Origin: Spongospora subterranea f. sp. subterranea | Lineage: Eukaryota; Endomyxa: Phytomyxea; Phytomyxea; Plasmodiophorida | Reading direction: 5' to 3' | Assembly: GCA_049724395.1 (NCBI GenBank) | Contig: JAUGWO010000092.1 | Span: 58,638 to 122,637, forward strand | DNA: 64,000 nucleotides | Shown: piece by piece, positions 34,901 to 46,977 of the stretch | Position numbering within the stretch: the stretch's first letter is position 1 | How the letters are laid out: every line of letters begins with the position of its first letter | Notes under the pieces: generated by a model | The model's database searches: none | What the model was told of the DNA's origin: nothing | The model's input: only the letters and a program-made list of their open reading frames with translations | Position numbers and translations under genes: made by a program

Positions 34901-35843
34901 CCTAGTCCAGAGCTCCTTGGCATAGCTAGTGTAAACTGTATACCTAACTGGCATCGCCTGACTTCACTGAGAGCTTCATTGCTTCCATCAAACGAACACG
35001 ATGAGCTGCGATCTAAATGGAATGCAAATCGTCAACGGCAAGTAATTCGAGCAGACCTTGTTTTTGTCACCTTTTGGTTGAGACAACCACTCCTACATTC
35101 GTGAAGACGATGAGTTGTGATCGAATGGGAAATTGTCAAGGTCGAGTAATTCAAGGAAGCTGTGTCATTCTGTTACCATCTGGTAGGGGCAACGACTCCT
35201 GTAGACGTGACAGTTTAGGTGATGTGGCATCTCCACAAGTATAAAACAATTGTTGTTGCATGGGGCGAATTGTCGCAAGCAGATCTTCCGAAAGGTGTCC
35301 GCGTTTAAGAACAGCAACCATCTCTGATACATTGACATCTTTTGGGTCCTCCACCATTAGCAGTAAAGCTCGAGAAACATGGATTATCAGCATTGGCATG
35401 CATAATGACGAACTAGTAGTATAAATTGAGGAAATACCCATGAGAATATCATGCTCATGATTTTGGTGCGTATCAATTAATCTACCAGATTGATCCCCTA
35501 GCGAATGAAGTTTGGTGTGTGTACAGTGTACATTTCCTGATTTTCTCGTGTGTGTTGATTAATCCAAGATTGATCTCGCCTTGGTGCGTGTTTGGTGTGC
35601 GTGTTTTTTGTGTGCGACACCAAATCATGGAACCCGTACGTGCCATACTCAACAAAAGCGCGTTTCGATATGTGTCGCAGTCATTAGTGTACCCTAGTGT
35701 GCGAATGTTCAAACATCTCCCGCGGTCCAACCGCGCGCGGTGTAGGGGATAGGCCGTAGAGAAAGTTTCACCAACGTGAGAGTCCGAAAAAACAGGCCCC
35801 AACCCAATTGGAAACGGTCAGTTGGCCATTTCTCCATTCCAAC
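34901..35843. other. Unassigned stretch
   Basis: No supported gene. A minus-strand frame of 96 codons at 35151-35441 lacks a known domain. AT-rich tract and upstream region of the next gene. Confidence 0.3.
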
Positions 35844-37368
35844 ATGATCTGGTATCTGTTATTGCTATGTCATGTCCACTCGACCAAAGCCAACGATGCA
35901 ACCGATAGCAGAACTCCTTTCCAGGGCTTACCCCTTGACAACCGAGAGTTGTGTAGCAACGCCAATCTGCCCGACTTTGCTGTGAACCGCATCGATCAAG
36001 CTCTAAATGACGAAGGTTCAGCAAATGGTACTAGTTCATTTCCGCTCGCTTCAGAAAGTTGAACTTTGTGGACAGATTGTCGATTAACCGTGAGCCTTTC
36101 TTCACAAACTGTTGGCTGTTCGACTAGAAACAGCGGCCAATCTTCGAGAAATGCTCCGTTTTTCGATCTAAATTACCCCTACACCATAGAATGTGATACC
36201 GTCTATCCTGACTTCATTAAAGACTGTGTAATTCAAGGGTCGTTTCTCCATAAAACAGAACCTAATTCTGTTTCATTTCCATTGGCGACAGGCCCAATGG
36301 CCTCAATCAGTCAACCAGATAGCCAATTCACGTGTTTTTCACGGTCGCAACCTGGCGCTTGTTCGACTAGAAACAGTGATAAATATATTCACAACGTGGA
36401 ATACTTTCTGGACAACAACACTGGTTTTAACAATGATCTGCAGGACTCCAAAGAACGCGAGGTCGTTCAAGAGTTTCCGGACAACGACTCTGGTTTTGCC
36501 GATGATCCAACTGACACCAAAAAGCGCAAGGGCTTTCAGTGCTCAATTATCAGGGGAGCAAATTGTCGAATTTCATCGCCCCTCCATGAAGTTTTTTTCT
36601 AATTGGCCACAAAACAAATTTGAGCGTTCATTCAAGTGCAAATTGGTGTCGGAAGACGCACTCATTGGCCTTGAAAGTTATGTAAACAGCATAAGGAATC
36701 ATCAGACACCAATCAAGAGTAAACTCGCCGTCGAAACTGCTGTCGTGATCGCAATCGAAAATTGCCTGGAAACACACGACGATTGCCTTCTAGGCCACCA
36801 AATTATACTGAAACCAAAAACACGGCAGATGGCGAAAATTATACTGGGCAAGGTTCATGAGAACCAATTTGAGAATAATTTGAAGATATGTCTTCAATTC
36901 GGTCGTTTGAGTAAAAACTACCAGTGTCACGAATTGTGTCGACAACGAACAAGTTTCGAAAATGCGTTGTCAAAAAATGTGCTCTCGGATTGGGTAATCG
37001 ACAAATTGTCGATGATGTCGATTGTATTTCGTTCCGTTATTTCCGATATTTATCATCATCCTGTTCTGGCGCTGTTCTGGAATGCATCTGTGGAACTGCT
37101 AGCACTGCATGGTGCCAATCAAATGGACTATATGGAGTGCTTGAAGGCTCATATTATGGTCAAAACGTTTACTTGTCACCGCGGAAACAAATTAAAGCTT
37201 AACAGGGACAGAAATGAAGACGTTTCTAAATATCTGTACGAATACCTGTCTGTGGTTCTGAGTCTAATTGCTGATACGCCTGAGACAGCTGATGGCAATG
37301 AGGTCCAAAGACAGAGAGTTAGCAAGTTCATTAGTTCGAGGTCAAACAAAAGAACAAGAGTCAAATAA
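35844..37368 (+). CDS. Candidate secreted protein of unknown function, frame-interrupted
   Basis: From the ATG at 35844 a strongly hydrophobic signal peptide (M-I-W-Y-L-L-L-L-C) leads into an extracellular-like region. An in-frame TGA at 36060 and a one-base frame change near 36530 interrupt it unless they are hidden introns. Two paired internal repeats are visible (the C-S-T-R-N-S motif at about 36120 and 36360; and acidic N-N-T-G-F-N-N-D / N-D-S-G-F-A-D-D units). The C-terminal 230 residues (36600-37368) form a Cys-poor, helix-like domain. I recognise no family. It could be a secreted effector-like gene or its pseudogene. Confidence 0.4.
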
Positions 37369-38278
37369 GACAATCATGACAAACAACGCACCAACACGAA
37401 AATACACCAATAACCTTCGAGCATCACAACAATTCATTGAACGATATGAATACATTATAAGTGTTCCCGAACTTCAATTTTGTATAGAAAACAAATAGCC
37501 ACTTTGCCTGCTCTCTGGTATTTTGACCGATAAAGGGCACCGTCAGCACATTTTCTGAAGACAGTCCAGAACAAGATTGAAGCTGGGGCTGTCAAACGAT
37601 GATGGGTTTGTCGCAGCTGCATGGTCTGATCGGTTTCAAAAAACATTCCGGCTGTCATGAAGAATGTCGCCATGGTAGTTCAAGATGACCTTGAAGCTAG
37701 CAAAATTCTGTGCCAAGCTCATCCCTAGTCGCTACCACGTATGCATTATACCGGTTAAATGGCGCAGACATGTTTGTACAGCAGAAGGAGTTCAAAAAAT
37801 TTTCCGAACATTCTTCATGGCCTGATATTCAACAGTATTACTCTCTGAAAGCAGGACAGTTAGTGAATTCAAAGTAAACCGCATGGCGTTCAACGATTTG
37901 TTTATGGGCGTCTTCAATGCGTTGCGTCGCTTTGTGCTTTGCCGAAAGCAAGCAGATCCTGCACTCTGCCGGTAATGGATTGCGTCAAAACGCGGCCAAC
38001 GCCTCCAGGTTGACATTATTTTCCTCATTGAAGATGGGTGCGCGAACACGAGCAGCCATTACTTCAGGTATGGGCATTAGCAGTACGTATGTCCGCCTCG
38101 GATATCGGCTCCGTCTAATCGCAGAGTAAACATATCGAGAGGGATATGACTGGGATATTACTGTTGGATGCCATGCCGAAACTCGAGGATGCACGTTGGA
38201 CATAACCCTCAACCTGCTGGATATCGCGCACGAAATCGCAACGCTATTGGGTGTGAACTGCCCATTCCAGGTCATTTA
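37369..38278. other. Unassigned stretch
   Basis: Several short open segments without a recognised domain. The last part borders a Gypsy-type 3' end at 38279. Confidence 0.3.
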
Positions 38279-38591
38279 GACGCAACCTGGCTTCGGGAAA
38301 TTTCGGATTTTATCTAAAATTTTCATGGGTGGGGCATTTCTTTGAAAGAAGGAAGTAGGTTATGTGTCAACGTACTGTATTGACCCTATGTTATAGCCTA
38401 CGACAAGCTATTTACCCTATTTATTGGATATAGCTGGCAACGGAGTTCCTGACGGACTTTACGGACCAGATATCGGATCTAATACACAGAGAGTAGATTG
38501 GTTCGGAATAGGAACATCTAATATTGTGTGTAAATACAGTAGCATCTATAGATTACCACCTGACCAGTGTACATACCGATGTATGTTACTG
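38279..38591 (+). mobile_element. Relic Gypsy 3' end and diverged LTR
   Basis: 38279-38360 matches the polypurine tract and leader before the right LTR of the young Gypsy element (63089-63164). 38364-38591 is a diverged relative of its 219-bp LTR with several insertions. Confidence 0.8.
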
Positions 38592-39480
38592 TCAAGGATT
38601 TGTTTTCTGATAAGTCGTTTGATTGCCATTGCTCCCGTCTCCGTTTTTATTCTGATTCGCAATTGAATGTTACTGAAGAGATACTCAAGCAATTTGCCCA
38701 CGATGGTTCCGGTTGCGATCTCGATGATGTTCTTGACCAGTGGGAAATCGACATATCCTGGCTTGGATTTGAGGATATTGAAAATTCTTTGGAACCGCTT
38801 GATGATCTTTTAAATGACTGTCCGGTGTTTATCAGACGCCGACTCAAAGCACTGAAGTCAAGTCGTGTCCGCAGGAGTCGACTCAATTGCTCGACAATCT
38901 GGATAACTGAATGGCACCTAGACGGTACTTGTCGATAAACGACACCAACAATGGAGGCTAATAAACACGTTTATTTTTAGAAGTCCCTAACCAACGTCAC
39001 GGCGTAGGATCATTGCATTACAGGATACACTAATAGCCGGGGCGAATAAAAAACAAGAAAGGCATTCAGTTATCCAGATGGTCGAGCAATTGAGTCAACT
39101 CCTGCGGACACGACGTCAGTGCTTTGAGTCGGCGTCTGATAAACATCGGACAGTCATTTAAAATATCATCAAGCGGTTCCCAAGAATGTTCAATATCCTC
39201 AAGTCCAAGCCAGGAAATGTAGATTTCCCACTGATTCTTGCTCGGATTATATCTAGCAGCAAGAACATCATCGATTTTGAAACCGGAACCATCGTGGGCA
39301 AATTGCTTGAGTATCTCTTCAGTAACATTCAACTGCGAATCAGAATCAAAACGAAGACGGGAGCAATGGCAATCAAACGACTTATCAGACAGCAAATCCT
39401 TGACGGTAAAAACATATTCAGATTTAACTGTCGATATTTGAAAGGGGCCGGACCAGCGAACTTGCAGCTTTTCTCGGGTT
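38592..39480. repeat. Inverted pair of Gypsy integrase/chromodomain fragments
   Basis: 38592-38940 (plus) and 39066-39480 (minus) both encode an integrase C-terminal end and chromodomain (ISWLGFEDIE-N/H-S-(L/W)-EPLDD). The minus-strand copy has additional residues that are missing from the plus-strand copy. About 125 bp lies between. Confidence 0.8.
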
Positions 39481-39685
39481 AGATGAAGTCGAGGGGAGAG
39501 GAAGTCCCATAAACAGAGAGACAGCAGCAGGTCTATCGGGGGGTATATAATGATTCAATGAGAACCGAATTAACGGCCAAGAATAGGCCAATCAAGAAGA
39601 TCAAGCCGAAATTCAGATATTAATGATCATTAGACATTCTTGAGTCCGTCGGGCGAAATGTTCCCCGACGTTGGTGTACCCAAGT

Positions 39686-39940
39686 GTCGTGCCCGACTCT
39701 ACCTTCCTCGCTGCCCGACTCTACCGTCCTCTCCTCCTCGTACTGTTGATCCTCTATTGTCCTCTATCGTACCGAATAAACGGATCCACTTCCGCTTAAA
39801 AAAAGATGTTGTATCCGGGAAAGAGTAAGCGGAAGTGGATCCGTTTATTAGGTACGATAGAGGACAATAGAGGATCAAACAGTACGAGAGAGGAGAGGAC
39901 GGTAGAGTCGGGCAGCGAGGAAGGTAGAGTCGGGCACGAC
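39686..39940. repeat. Large palindrome
   Basis: Arms 39686-39797 and 39827-39940 (about 112 bp each) are nearly perfect inverted repeats with a 29-bp spacer. The arms contain internal short repeats of the type CCCGACTCTACC. Confidence 0.9.
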
Positions 39941-40313
39941 ACCAAGCCTTTCAGACCTGTAGTACCCGGACGTGTCTCAGTTGCCGATCCATCAAGCAAT
40001 ACCAGGACGAGCCCGCCGATCCATCCCAAGCCTTTCAGTACCCGGACGCGCCGTAGTTGCCGATCCTTTGAGCAGTACCCGTTTTTCCAAAGCGTGCCAC
40101 AGTCGCCGATCCTTCATGCAAGACCCGTAATCCCCAAACGTGCCAGAGTTGCCGATTTCCAAAGCAAGACCGAAGTACAAGGACGAGCCCCGCATGCCGA
40201 TCCTTGTTTGAGGCCAGACCCTTTTACTCCCACAAGTGCATTTCATGATTTGTTGAGGAGGCAATGTGGCGCCGTGCCGTTGCCGCCCATCACTAATAAC
40301 CTACTCCCTCCGT
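39941..40313. repeat. Degenerate tandem repeats
   Basis: Repeated units of roughly 50-60 bp around motifs like GTTGCCGATCC and GTACCCGGACG. Confidence 0.55.
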
Positions 40314-42156
40314 TCGGAAACAAAAGTCCTGTTTGAAATAAGTGCGTGGATTAAGGTTGTTTATAGCGCAACCCCCTTTGTTAGAATTGGATCATGAGGC
40401 AGCCCTAAAGTGCAATTCTGGTCCCGAAATTTTGAGCTTCGAGGGTCATTTCTAACTATAAATAGGTCCGCATAAAAATTAGGGTTTACAGGATTTGTTT
40501 AAGCGGCACCGCTGCATCGACATTGTTGATCTAACATCTGAAAACATGACTGCACCTGCAGAAGACCTCAGCCGAGCTGGAGAAGACAACATGGCTTCTG
40601 AGAAAGCAATAGCCGAGATTCAACAGTCAGCGGATATCGTCATCGTTCCAGAAGAATTTGCTGGTAGAAAAGGAAAGAAAAACCTTACTGATGATCAGCG
40701 GCGCGTGATATACGAATATATTTTTTGAAGATGAGTATTGCAGGAAAGTTTGTTGGTGGGTCAATTGCATCAGCAAGCCGTCAATTCGCTGTTTCGCGCA
40801 GAACTGTGAGTAGGATATGGAACCAGGGAGTGAAAACCAGTGGCAACGGAATACATCCTGCCGTTCCTTTTTCACAAAAACGAGGAAACGTTGGTCGAAA
40901 GAAAATCATCATTGATCCAGAGAGAATCAAACAAATTCCGTTACAACAACGATCGAACATTCGGTCGCTACGCGTGCGCGTTGAATCTTTCCGCATCCAC
41001 AGTACATGCAAGAGTCAAGGACGGAGTTCTGAAGGCGCACTCAAACGCAATAAAGCCATTCCTCACTGAGGCCAATATGATGACAAGGCTGAAGTTTTGC
41101 ATCTCCATGGTAACCGTGTCACCCAATCTTAATCCAGTTTTTCATGACATGATGAACGTTGTCCATATTGACGAGAAATGGTTTTATATGACTCAAACTA
41201 CTCGACGATTTTACTTGGCGTCAGATGAAACTCCACCACATCGTACTTGCAAGAGCAAACGCTTCATCATCAAAGTTATGTTCATGGCAGCAGTAGCTCG
41301 ACCGCGATGGGACCGGGCTAGGAACAAATGGTTCAACGGAAAGCTGGGAATATTCCCATTTGTCTTCCAAGAATCAGCAAAACGAAGCAGCAAAAACCGC
41401 CCGATTGGAACTATGGTCACCAAACCCATTGAGGCCATTAACAAAGACGTGATCAGAAAGTGCCTTATTGACAAAGTCATGCCAGCGATTCGTTTGAAAT
41501 GGCCAGGTTATTGGACTGGACGGCCATCTATATCCAGCAGGACAATGCCAGACCACATATTCACGCTTCAGACGAAGAATTTATTAATGAGGCGAGAAAA
41601 GATGGATTTGACATTCAGTTGACCTTTCAGCCAGCGAACAGCCCAGACCTGAACGTTCTTGATCTGGGCTTTTTTCGCGCCATTCAATCCCTCCAGCACC
41701 AACAAGCACCCAAGAATATCGACGAACTGGTCGACGCTGTCACAATTTCGTTTGAGAAAATGGATAGGGAAAAGCTTAACGATATCTCTTTAACTCTCCA
41801 GCTATGTATGACAGAGATAATGAAAGTGAAGGGGGGCAATAATTACAAGTTGCCTCATATGGGCAAGGAACATCTTAGGCGCCAAGATGATTTACCAGAT
41901 GCAATGCCATGTGAAACTGCAGTTTTGCATCAAGCGAAGAAGGATGCAGAGAGTACTGATGAATAAAATCCTCATTGAACCCGTTTTCTGAGCTTTTCCC
42001 TGCCCATTCCATCAAATAAAACTGCTACAGCGTCACCCAAGGACACCAAACAGATGAATTGAGATTCTTTAATTATTGAACACAGGATCCCTGAGCTTTT
42101 AATAGGTATTTCCGAACAAAAAAAAAGGTGCGTGATCTATTTCCGAACGGAGGGAG
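40314..42156 (+). mobile_element. Tc1/mariner (DD39D) element
   Basis: Ends CTCCCTCCGTTCGGAAA and TTTCCGAACGGAGGGAG are perfect inverted repeats; TA flanks both (40312-40313, 42157-42158). Length 1843 bp, containing a degenerate transposase on the plus strand. The TIR start CTCCCTCCG resembles that of plant Stowaway/mariner elements. Confidence 0.9.
40546..41966 (+). pseudogene. Mariner (DD39D) transposase, several frame breaks
   Basis: From the ATG at 40546, at least four frames are needed. N-terminal helix-turn-helix (SRQFAVSRRTVSRIW) at about 40760, V-H-I-D-E-K-W-F with the first Asp at about 41160, IQQDNARPH at about 41540, and S-P-D-L-N-V-L-D-L-G-F-F at about 41640, spaced as DD39D. It is presumably inactive. 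Confidence 0.87.
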
Positions 42157-42555
42157 TATCTCAGTCCTATGTTCCACGGACGGACTTCCGGTTCCCCGAC
42201 GTTGAGAGGGCGGTACCTGAGCACACTCGGTACTCAACTGCGCCGTCACGCAACTATCTTGAATGCGCAGAAGCAGACTGAACCTGGAGACCATTGGGTC
42301 ACGTCATTGCCTGCCCTGTCTGCAACGAGCCAATAAGCGGATCCGGTTCTCATCAGTATGAACATTGTTCTTCGATAGCATTCTCATTACTGAGTCTTTG
42401 AATGAGCCAGATGTCCAGATTGTAATCGGAGCGTTCATCGCTTTTGCGGGACTCCCTATGGCAAGGATGAAGAAGGATATGGTCAGCGGGTCTGGTTCTC
42501 AAAAGCAGAAAAGTGTCAGCAAGCTCTCGCTTGTGTTATTCCTGTAGCGTCTAAG

Positions 42556-44308
42556 GTGTCGCATAAAGGGAACTGTCACCCTCTAAACGTTCTCGTTTTG
42601 GAAATTGATCAAGTCAATCCTAAAATGCAAGCAAAAGTGGCTGAGATAGCAAGAAGAGAATTCAAGCTTCATCAACTGAGTCAGGCTACTATTAGCACTG
42701 TCATCAAAGAGTCTAAAGTTATTGCTGCTAACTCCGGCAATCTGACAATGTCCCTATGCCTTAAGATTCGCCAGAAATCCCTTGAAAATCCCAAATGACG
42801 CAGAAGAAAATTGCTGAATGGGCAAAACAAGAGTTTAAGATGCAGAAAGCTCTGAGTCAGCCAGCTATATCAAACATTCTAAGTGATAAGAGACACTACT
42901 GACGTTCCTGATTCCGAGTTAAAACTGAAAAGGCCTCGGCTGGTTAGATTTTCTGGTTTGGACGATGCTTTGGTTTTGTGGGTCATTGGTTGCGGAGAAC
43001 GCGGAATTGCACTGAGTTGGCAGATTGTGCAGAAAAGGGCACAACTATTTGCCGATGAATTGGCGACTCCCGAAAACGACTGTCCTGCCTTTTCGAATGG
43101 ATGGCTTCAAAAATTTCTTCTCCGCCGAAATTTCAAATCGATGAAACCTGCAGGAGAGAGGGGATCTGCCGATATTGAAGCAATAAGGGCTAAACTACCA
43201 GCCTTACAACAAATAGTATCGCGACATAAACCGTCGGACGTCTTCAATATGGATGAAACTGGATTGTTTTTTTATATGGGACCAGATCGCACAATTGCCT
43301 CACGACAACTGGGCGGCATGAAAAAGGACAAAAAGCGAATGGTTGACTATAGTTCTGTGCACTAACAGTAATGGAACTGAGAAACGAGCATTATTTTTTA
43401 TTGGGCATTCTCAACAACCTCGCTGTTTCAAGAAGAAGCGAGCAGAAGAGTATGGGTTTTACTATCGATGGAACAAAAAAGCGTGGATGACGAGCTTACT
43501 GTTTCAACAATGGCTTGAAAAATTTGATCGAGATGTAAGAAAGAGCAGCGCCAAGTTTTTGCTGCTCTTGGACAATGCGCCAACTCATGCTGTTCGCTCA
43601 CTGGATCTTTCGAACATTACTGTTATGTTCCTCCCTCCGAATACAACATCGCTCATTCAGCCAATGGATGCTGGCATTATTGCTGCTTTCAAGAAGCGCT
43701 ACCGATCGTTCCAACTGGGATTGGCCATGGATTGCGACAAGATCCAAGCAAAGGATATCTATAAGGTTGACATCCTGCAAACCATGTCCTGGTGCAGAGA
43801 CGCATGGAAAATGATAACACCAGCTTCCATAAAAAATTGCTGGGCTCACACTGGCCTTCTGGATGCTGTTGCCCCTGACGACGATTTCATCGACAATGAA
43901 ATCTTTGACGAATTCGATGAAATAGTCCCTGATCAAATCAACGAGCTGTCAGCTCAACCAATGGATTTTGAGCAGTATATTGCACAAGATGATGAGTTTG
44001 AAGTTCACCAAGAATTCGCAGAAGATGGTGTACTGGCAACAAATTGCGAAGTCTCGGGGCCAAATGACGATAAGGCTAACGATGATGAATCTGAGGATCC
44101 TGATGCAAGGACATTGGAGAACAGGATCAGCGCGTTACAGATGTCAATTGAAATTCTCAGTGGGAGTACACTAGAGTTTTTTCAAGAAATCAAAACGTTG
44201 CGTCGCTTTTTGTATGATTTTTGCAGAGAGCACAGCGCGCAATCCCGTGCGGGCCTGAAACAGATGGTATATTCGCTCGTATTTTGCATGGACTTGCTGA
44301 AAATTTAA
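42556..44308 (+). pseudogene. pogo/Tigger-type transposase (CENP-B HTH plus DDE_1), frame-broken
   Basis: An N-terminal region (42600-42890) carries two copies of a pipsqueak/CENP-B-type helix-turn-helix: K-V-A-E-I-A-R-R-E-F and, later, I-A-E-W-A-K-Q-E-F, each with a following L-S-Q-x-x-I-S block. 42883-43365 has the second DNA-binding domain (N-G-W-L-Q-K-F-L-L-R-R) and F-N-M-D-E-T-G-L-F-F with the first catalytic Asp. 43343-44308 contains L-L-L-D-N-A-P-T-H with the second Asp and S-L-I-Q-P-M-D-A with the third, ending in an acidic C-terminus. Frames break near 42798 and 43350. Confidence 0.88.
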
Positions 44309-44315
44309 GGATATG

Positions 44316-44798
44316 TGTAATTCTAATTATATTTTATTTATCACTTATTTATAACGTAATTTCTCCAAAAAACATACACTACATCCACGGATGTCGGTTC
44401 TATGGCGTATTTGGAGAAATACGTTATATTTAAGTGATAAATAAAATATAATTAGAATTACACATATTCTTAACTTTCCAGCAAGTGTTTGCAAGATACG
44501 AGCGAATATCCATCTGTTTCAGGCCCGCAAGGGATTGCGCGCTGTGCTCTCTGCACAAATCATACAAAAAGCGACGCAACGTTTTGATTTCTTGAAAAAA
44601 CTCTAGTGTACTCCCACTGAGATTTTCAATTGACATCTGTAACGCGCTGATCCTGTTCTCCAATGTCCTTGCATCAGGATCCTCAGATTCATCATCGTTA
44701 GCCTTATCGTCATTTGGCCCCGCCCACTTCGGAATTTGTTGCCAGTACACCATCTTCTGCGAATTCTTGGTGAACTTCAAACTCATCATCTTGTGCAA
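44316..44798 (-). repeat. Inverted partial copy of the pogo element 3' end
   Basis: The C-terminal coding region and terminal sequence of the pogo element (to about 44365) are repeated on the minus strand from about 44405 to 44798 with a few differences. The two halves form a palindrome around about 44385. Confidence 0.85.
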
Positions 44799-44997
44799 TA
44801 TACAGTACGGGACACCTTATTAACTCGACAATTGTTTCAACGCGTAATTTACAAAATACCCCAAATCTAGAACTTTATTGCTAAGAACTTCAAACTCATC
44901 ATCTTGTGCAATATACAGTACGGGACACCTTATTAACTCGACAATTGTTTCAACGCGTAATTTACAAAATACCCCAAATCTAGATCTTTATTGCTAA
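44772..44997. repeat. 113-bp direct tandem repeat next to the MULE
   Basis: Two copies (44772-44884, 44885-44997) nearly identical; each ends in the MULE terminal sequence beginning ACGCGTAATTTAC. The second copy's end is the start of the MULE itself. Confidence 0.9.
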
Positions 44998-46977
44998 AGT
45001 ACCCCAAAAACGCAGTTTTAAACTTTACTGTCACGCCAATCCAGCTCGCCAATCACTTGCCTACCATGAGCGAACCGTTGCAATGTTCCTTTGAGAGCAT
45101 GCCCGCTTTCAGACAGGCATTTACTACGCTGTGCTTGAAGATGAACTGCGACTATGTTATTCATACCAGTGAACCGTCGAAGTTCATTGCTATGTGCCGT
45201 TTCTGTGGCGGGGCTCTCAGCTCAAGAACGGATCCGACAGGATAAATGCCAATTTCGAGTCACTTGTTATCGACATAAGGATGGGAACGTGAAAGCAAAA
45301 CAGTTAAACCTATGCCATGCGCCGTTTTGTAAAGATTCGCTGCTGTTTAAAATCTACAACAACTAAAGCTTTGGCAGAAATTATCAAACCGCACAAGGAA
45401 TCCCTTTCGGTGTTTAACCCGAAAGATCTGCAGAACATAGTCAAAGGACAGTTTGGAGCAACGGTTCCGTATTTCACGGCGTGGAAATCTTTAGACAATC
45501 TAAAGGCACAAAGTGAAATGCTTAACGACGAGTCAAAAAAAATTGAAGATTATTTGCGGCGATTTGCACTCAAAAATCCAGGCACCCATTACGCTGTTGA
45601 GCGCCGTGATGATGACAGTATTTATCGTGCGTTTCTTTGTTTTGGATATGCTTCTGAAGCAGTTGACGTGTGTTTTCCTGTCATTGTTAATGATGCTTGT
45701 CACATGAAAAGCAAATACGGTGGTATGATCATGGCCGCTAATATCCTTGACGGTGAACGACAAATGATACCTTTGGCCATAACGGTGGTACCCACAGAAG
45801 ACGAATGTCAATGGGCTTTTTTCTACACGAATTTAAAGGTATCCATTGAGTCGATCAACAATCCGCTCTTTGTTAATATACATGACCGCGAAAAAGGTAT
45901 GCACAATGCTCAAGTTCGCATTTTACCTATGATGCGGGAGTCGATTTGTATGTTTCATCTTGAACAGAACGTGAAGAGAAATTTCCGCACTGATGTTGAA
46001 GGAAGAATACAGCACGCTGTGAAAGCAGCCACTCAAGAAAGCTTAGCCGTTGCATTAACGTATATTCGTAATCGTAATGAACTTATCTATGAGTATTTGA
46101 TGGCCAGCGATCCTAGAACCTGGGCTACGAGCCTTTTTCCTGTTCCTAGATACGGCATCTATACGTCCAACAGTGCAGAGACCATGAACTCAACGATGGA
46201 AAAGTTGCGTAATGCAAGTTATTTAAACGTCTTCGTTAAGTTCATCGAAAACGTATCAAAGGTTCACAAGACTCTCCAAATACCGCAACCTATCCACAGA
46301 AGTTACGCTTCGCTTTCAAACTGAGTACAACAACACTTTGCAGGAGGGACGACGTCGTGAAATTTTCAGATCTTCGGATTCTGTGTTTAACGTCAAAAGC
46401 GAATGCAGACACATACCGCAGCGTTGATCTTGATACAAAGACGTGTTCGACATGTGCGTGTGGACTTTTTCAAGAACTCGGTAAACCATGTTCTCACGCC
46501 GCGGCCGCGATCAGTTTCATCGGAGGCGAGTACCTGAATTTTCTTCATCCGCGTGTTACCTAGTTGCTTCCTTAATCTCGGCTTACATCTCACCGATCAT
46601 TCCAATCCCGGTTGACGAACTGGTTAGCGATGGAATCACCAAACCTCCAGTGATCGTACCAAAGCGAGGACGACCAAAAAAACGTCGGATCCGAGCTCGA
46701 ATTTACGAAGTCCCAGAAGAGCAGCAAATTCGTTGCAGCAGGTGCCAGAAAAAAGGGCATAATATTCGGACATGTCCTTTGTCGGTTCAAAGCCAAGCAA
46801 TTCAAAGCCAAGCAATTTCAAGCCAAGCGCATCTTAAAGACTGTGGCGCAAATCATTACAAAAGCAAAACGCCGTGCCGTTCACCAATAGTGCGTGACAG
46901 TAATTTTTAAAAAACTGCGTTTTTGGGGTACTTTAGCAATAAAGATCTAGATTTGGGGTATTTTGTAAATTACGCGT
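44953..46977 (+). mobile_element. MULE (Mutator-like) element
   Basis: Ends are inverted repeats of at least 65 bp (ACGCGTAATTTACAAAATAC at 44953; its complement ends at 46977). Length 2025 bp, with a plus-strand transposase. No matching 9-bp target duplication is visible at the two ends. Confidence 0.87.
45066..46909 (+). pseudogene. MULE transposase with SWIM zinc finger and CCHC knuckle, frame-broken
   Basis: Begins with a FLYWCH/MULE-type DNA-binding domain (45066-45245). The catalytic part (45317-46324) shows V-N-D-A-C-H with an Asp, and I-H-D-R-E-K-G with a second acidic site, in the MULE DDE arrangement. 46357-46563 has a SWIM finger (C-S-T-C-A-C-G...C-S-H), followed by a CCHC zinc knuckle (C-S-R-C-Q-K-K-G-H-N-I-R-T-C). 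Stops and frame changes occur near 45245, 46322 and 46563. Confidence 0.85.

Noticed and set aside
44953-46977. 9-bp target duplication for the MULE
   Set aside because: Flanking 9-mers at the two ends do not match.
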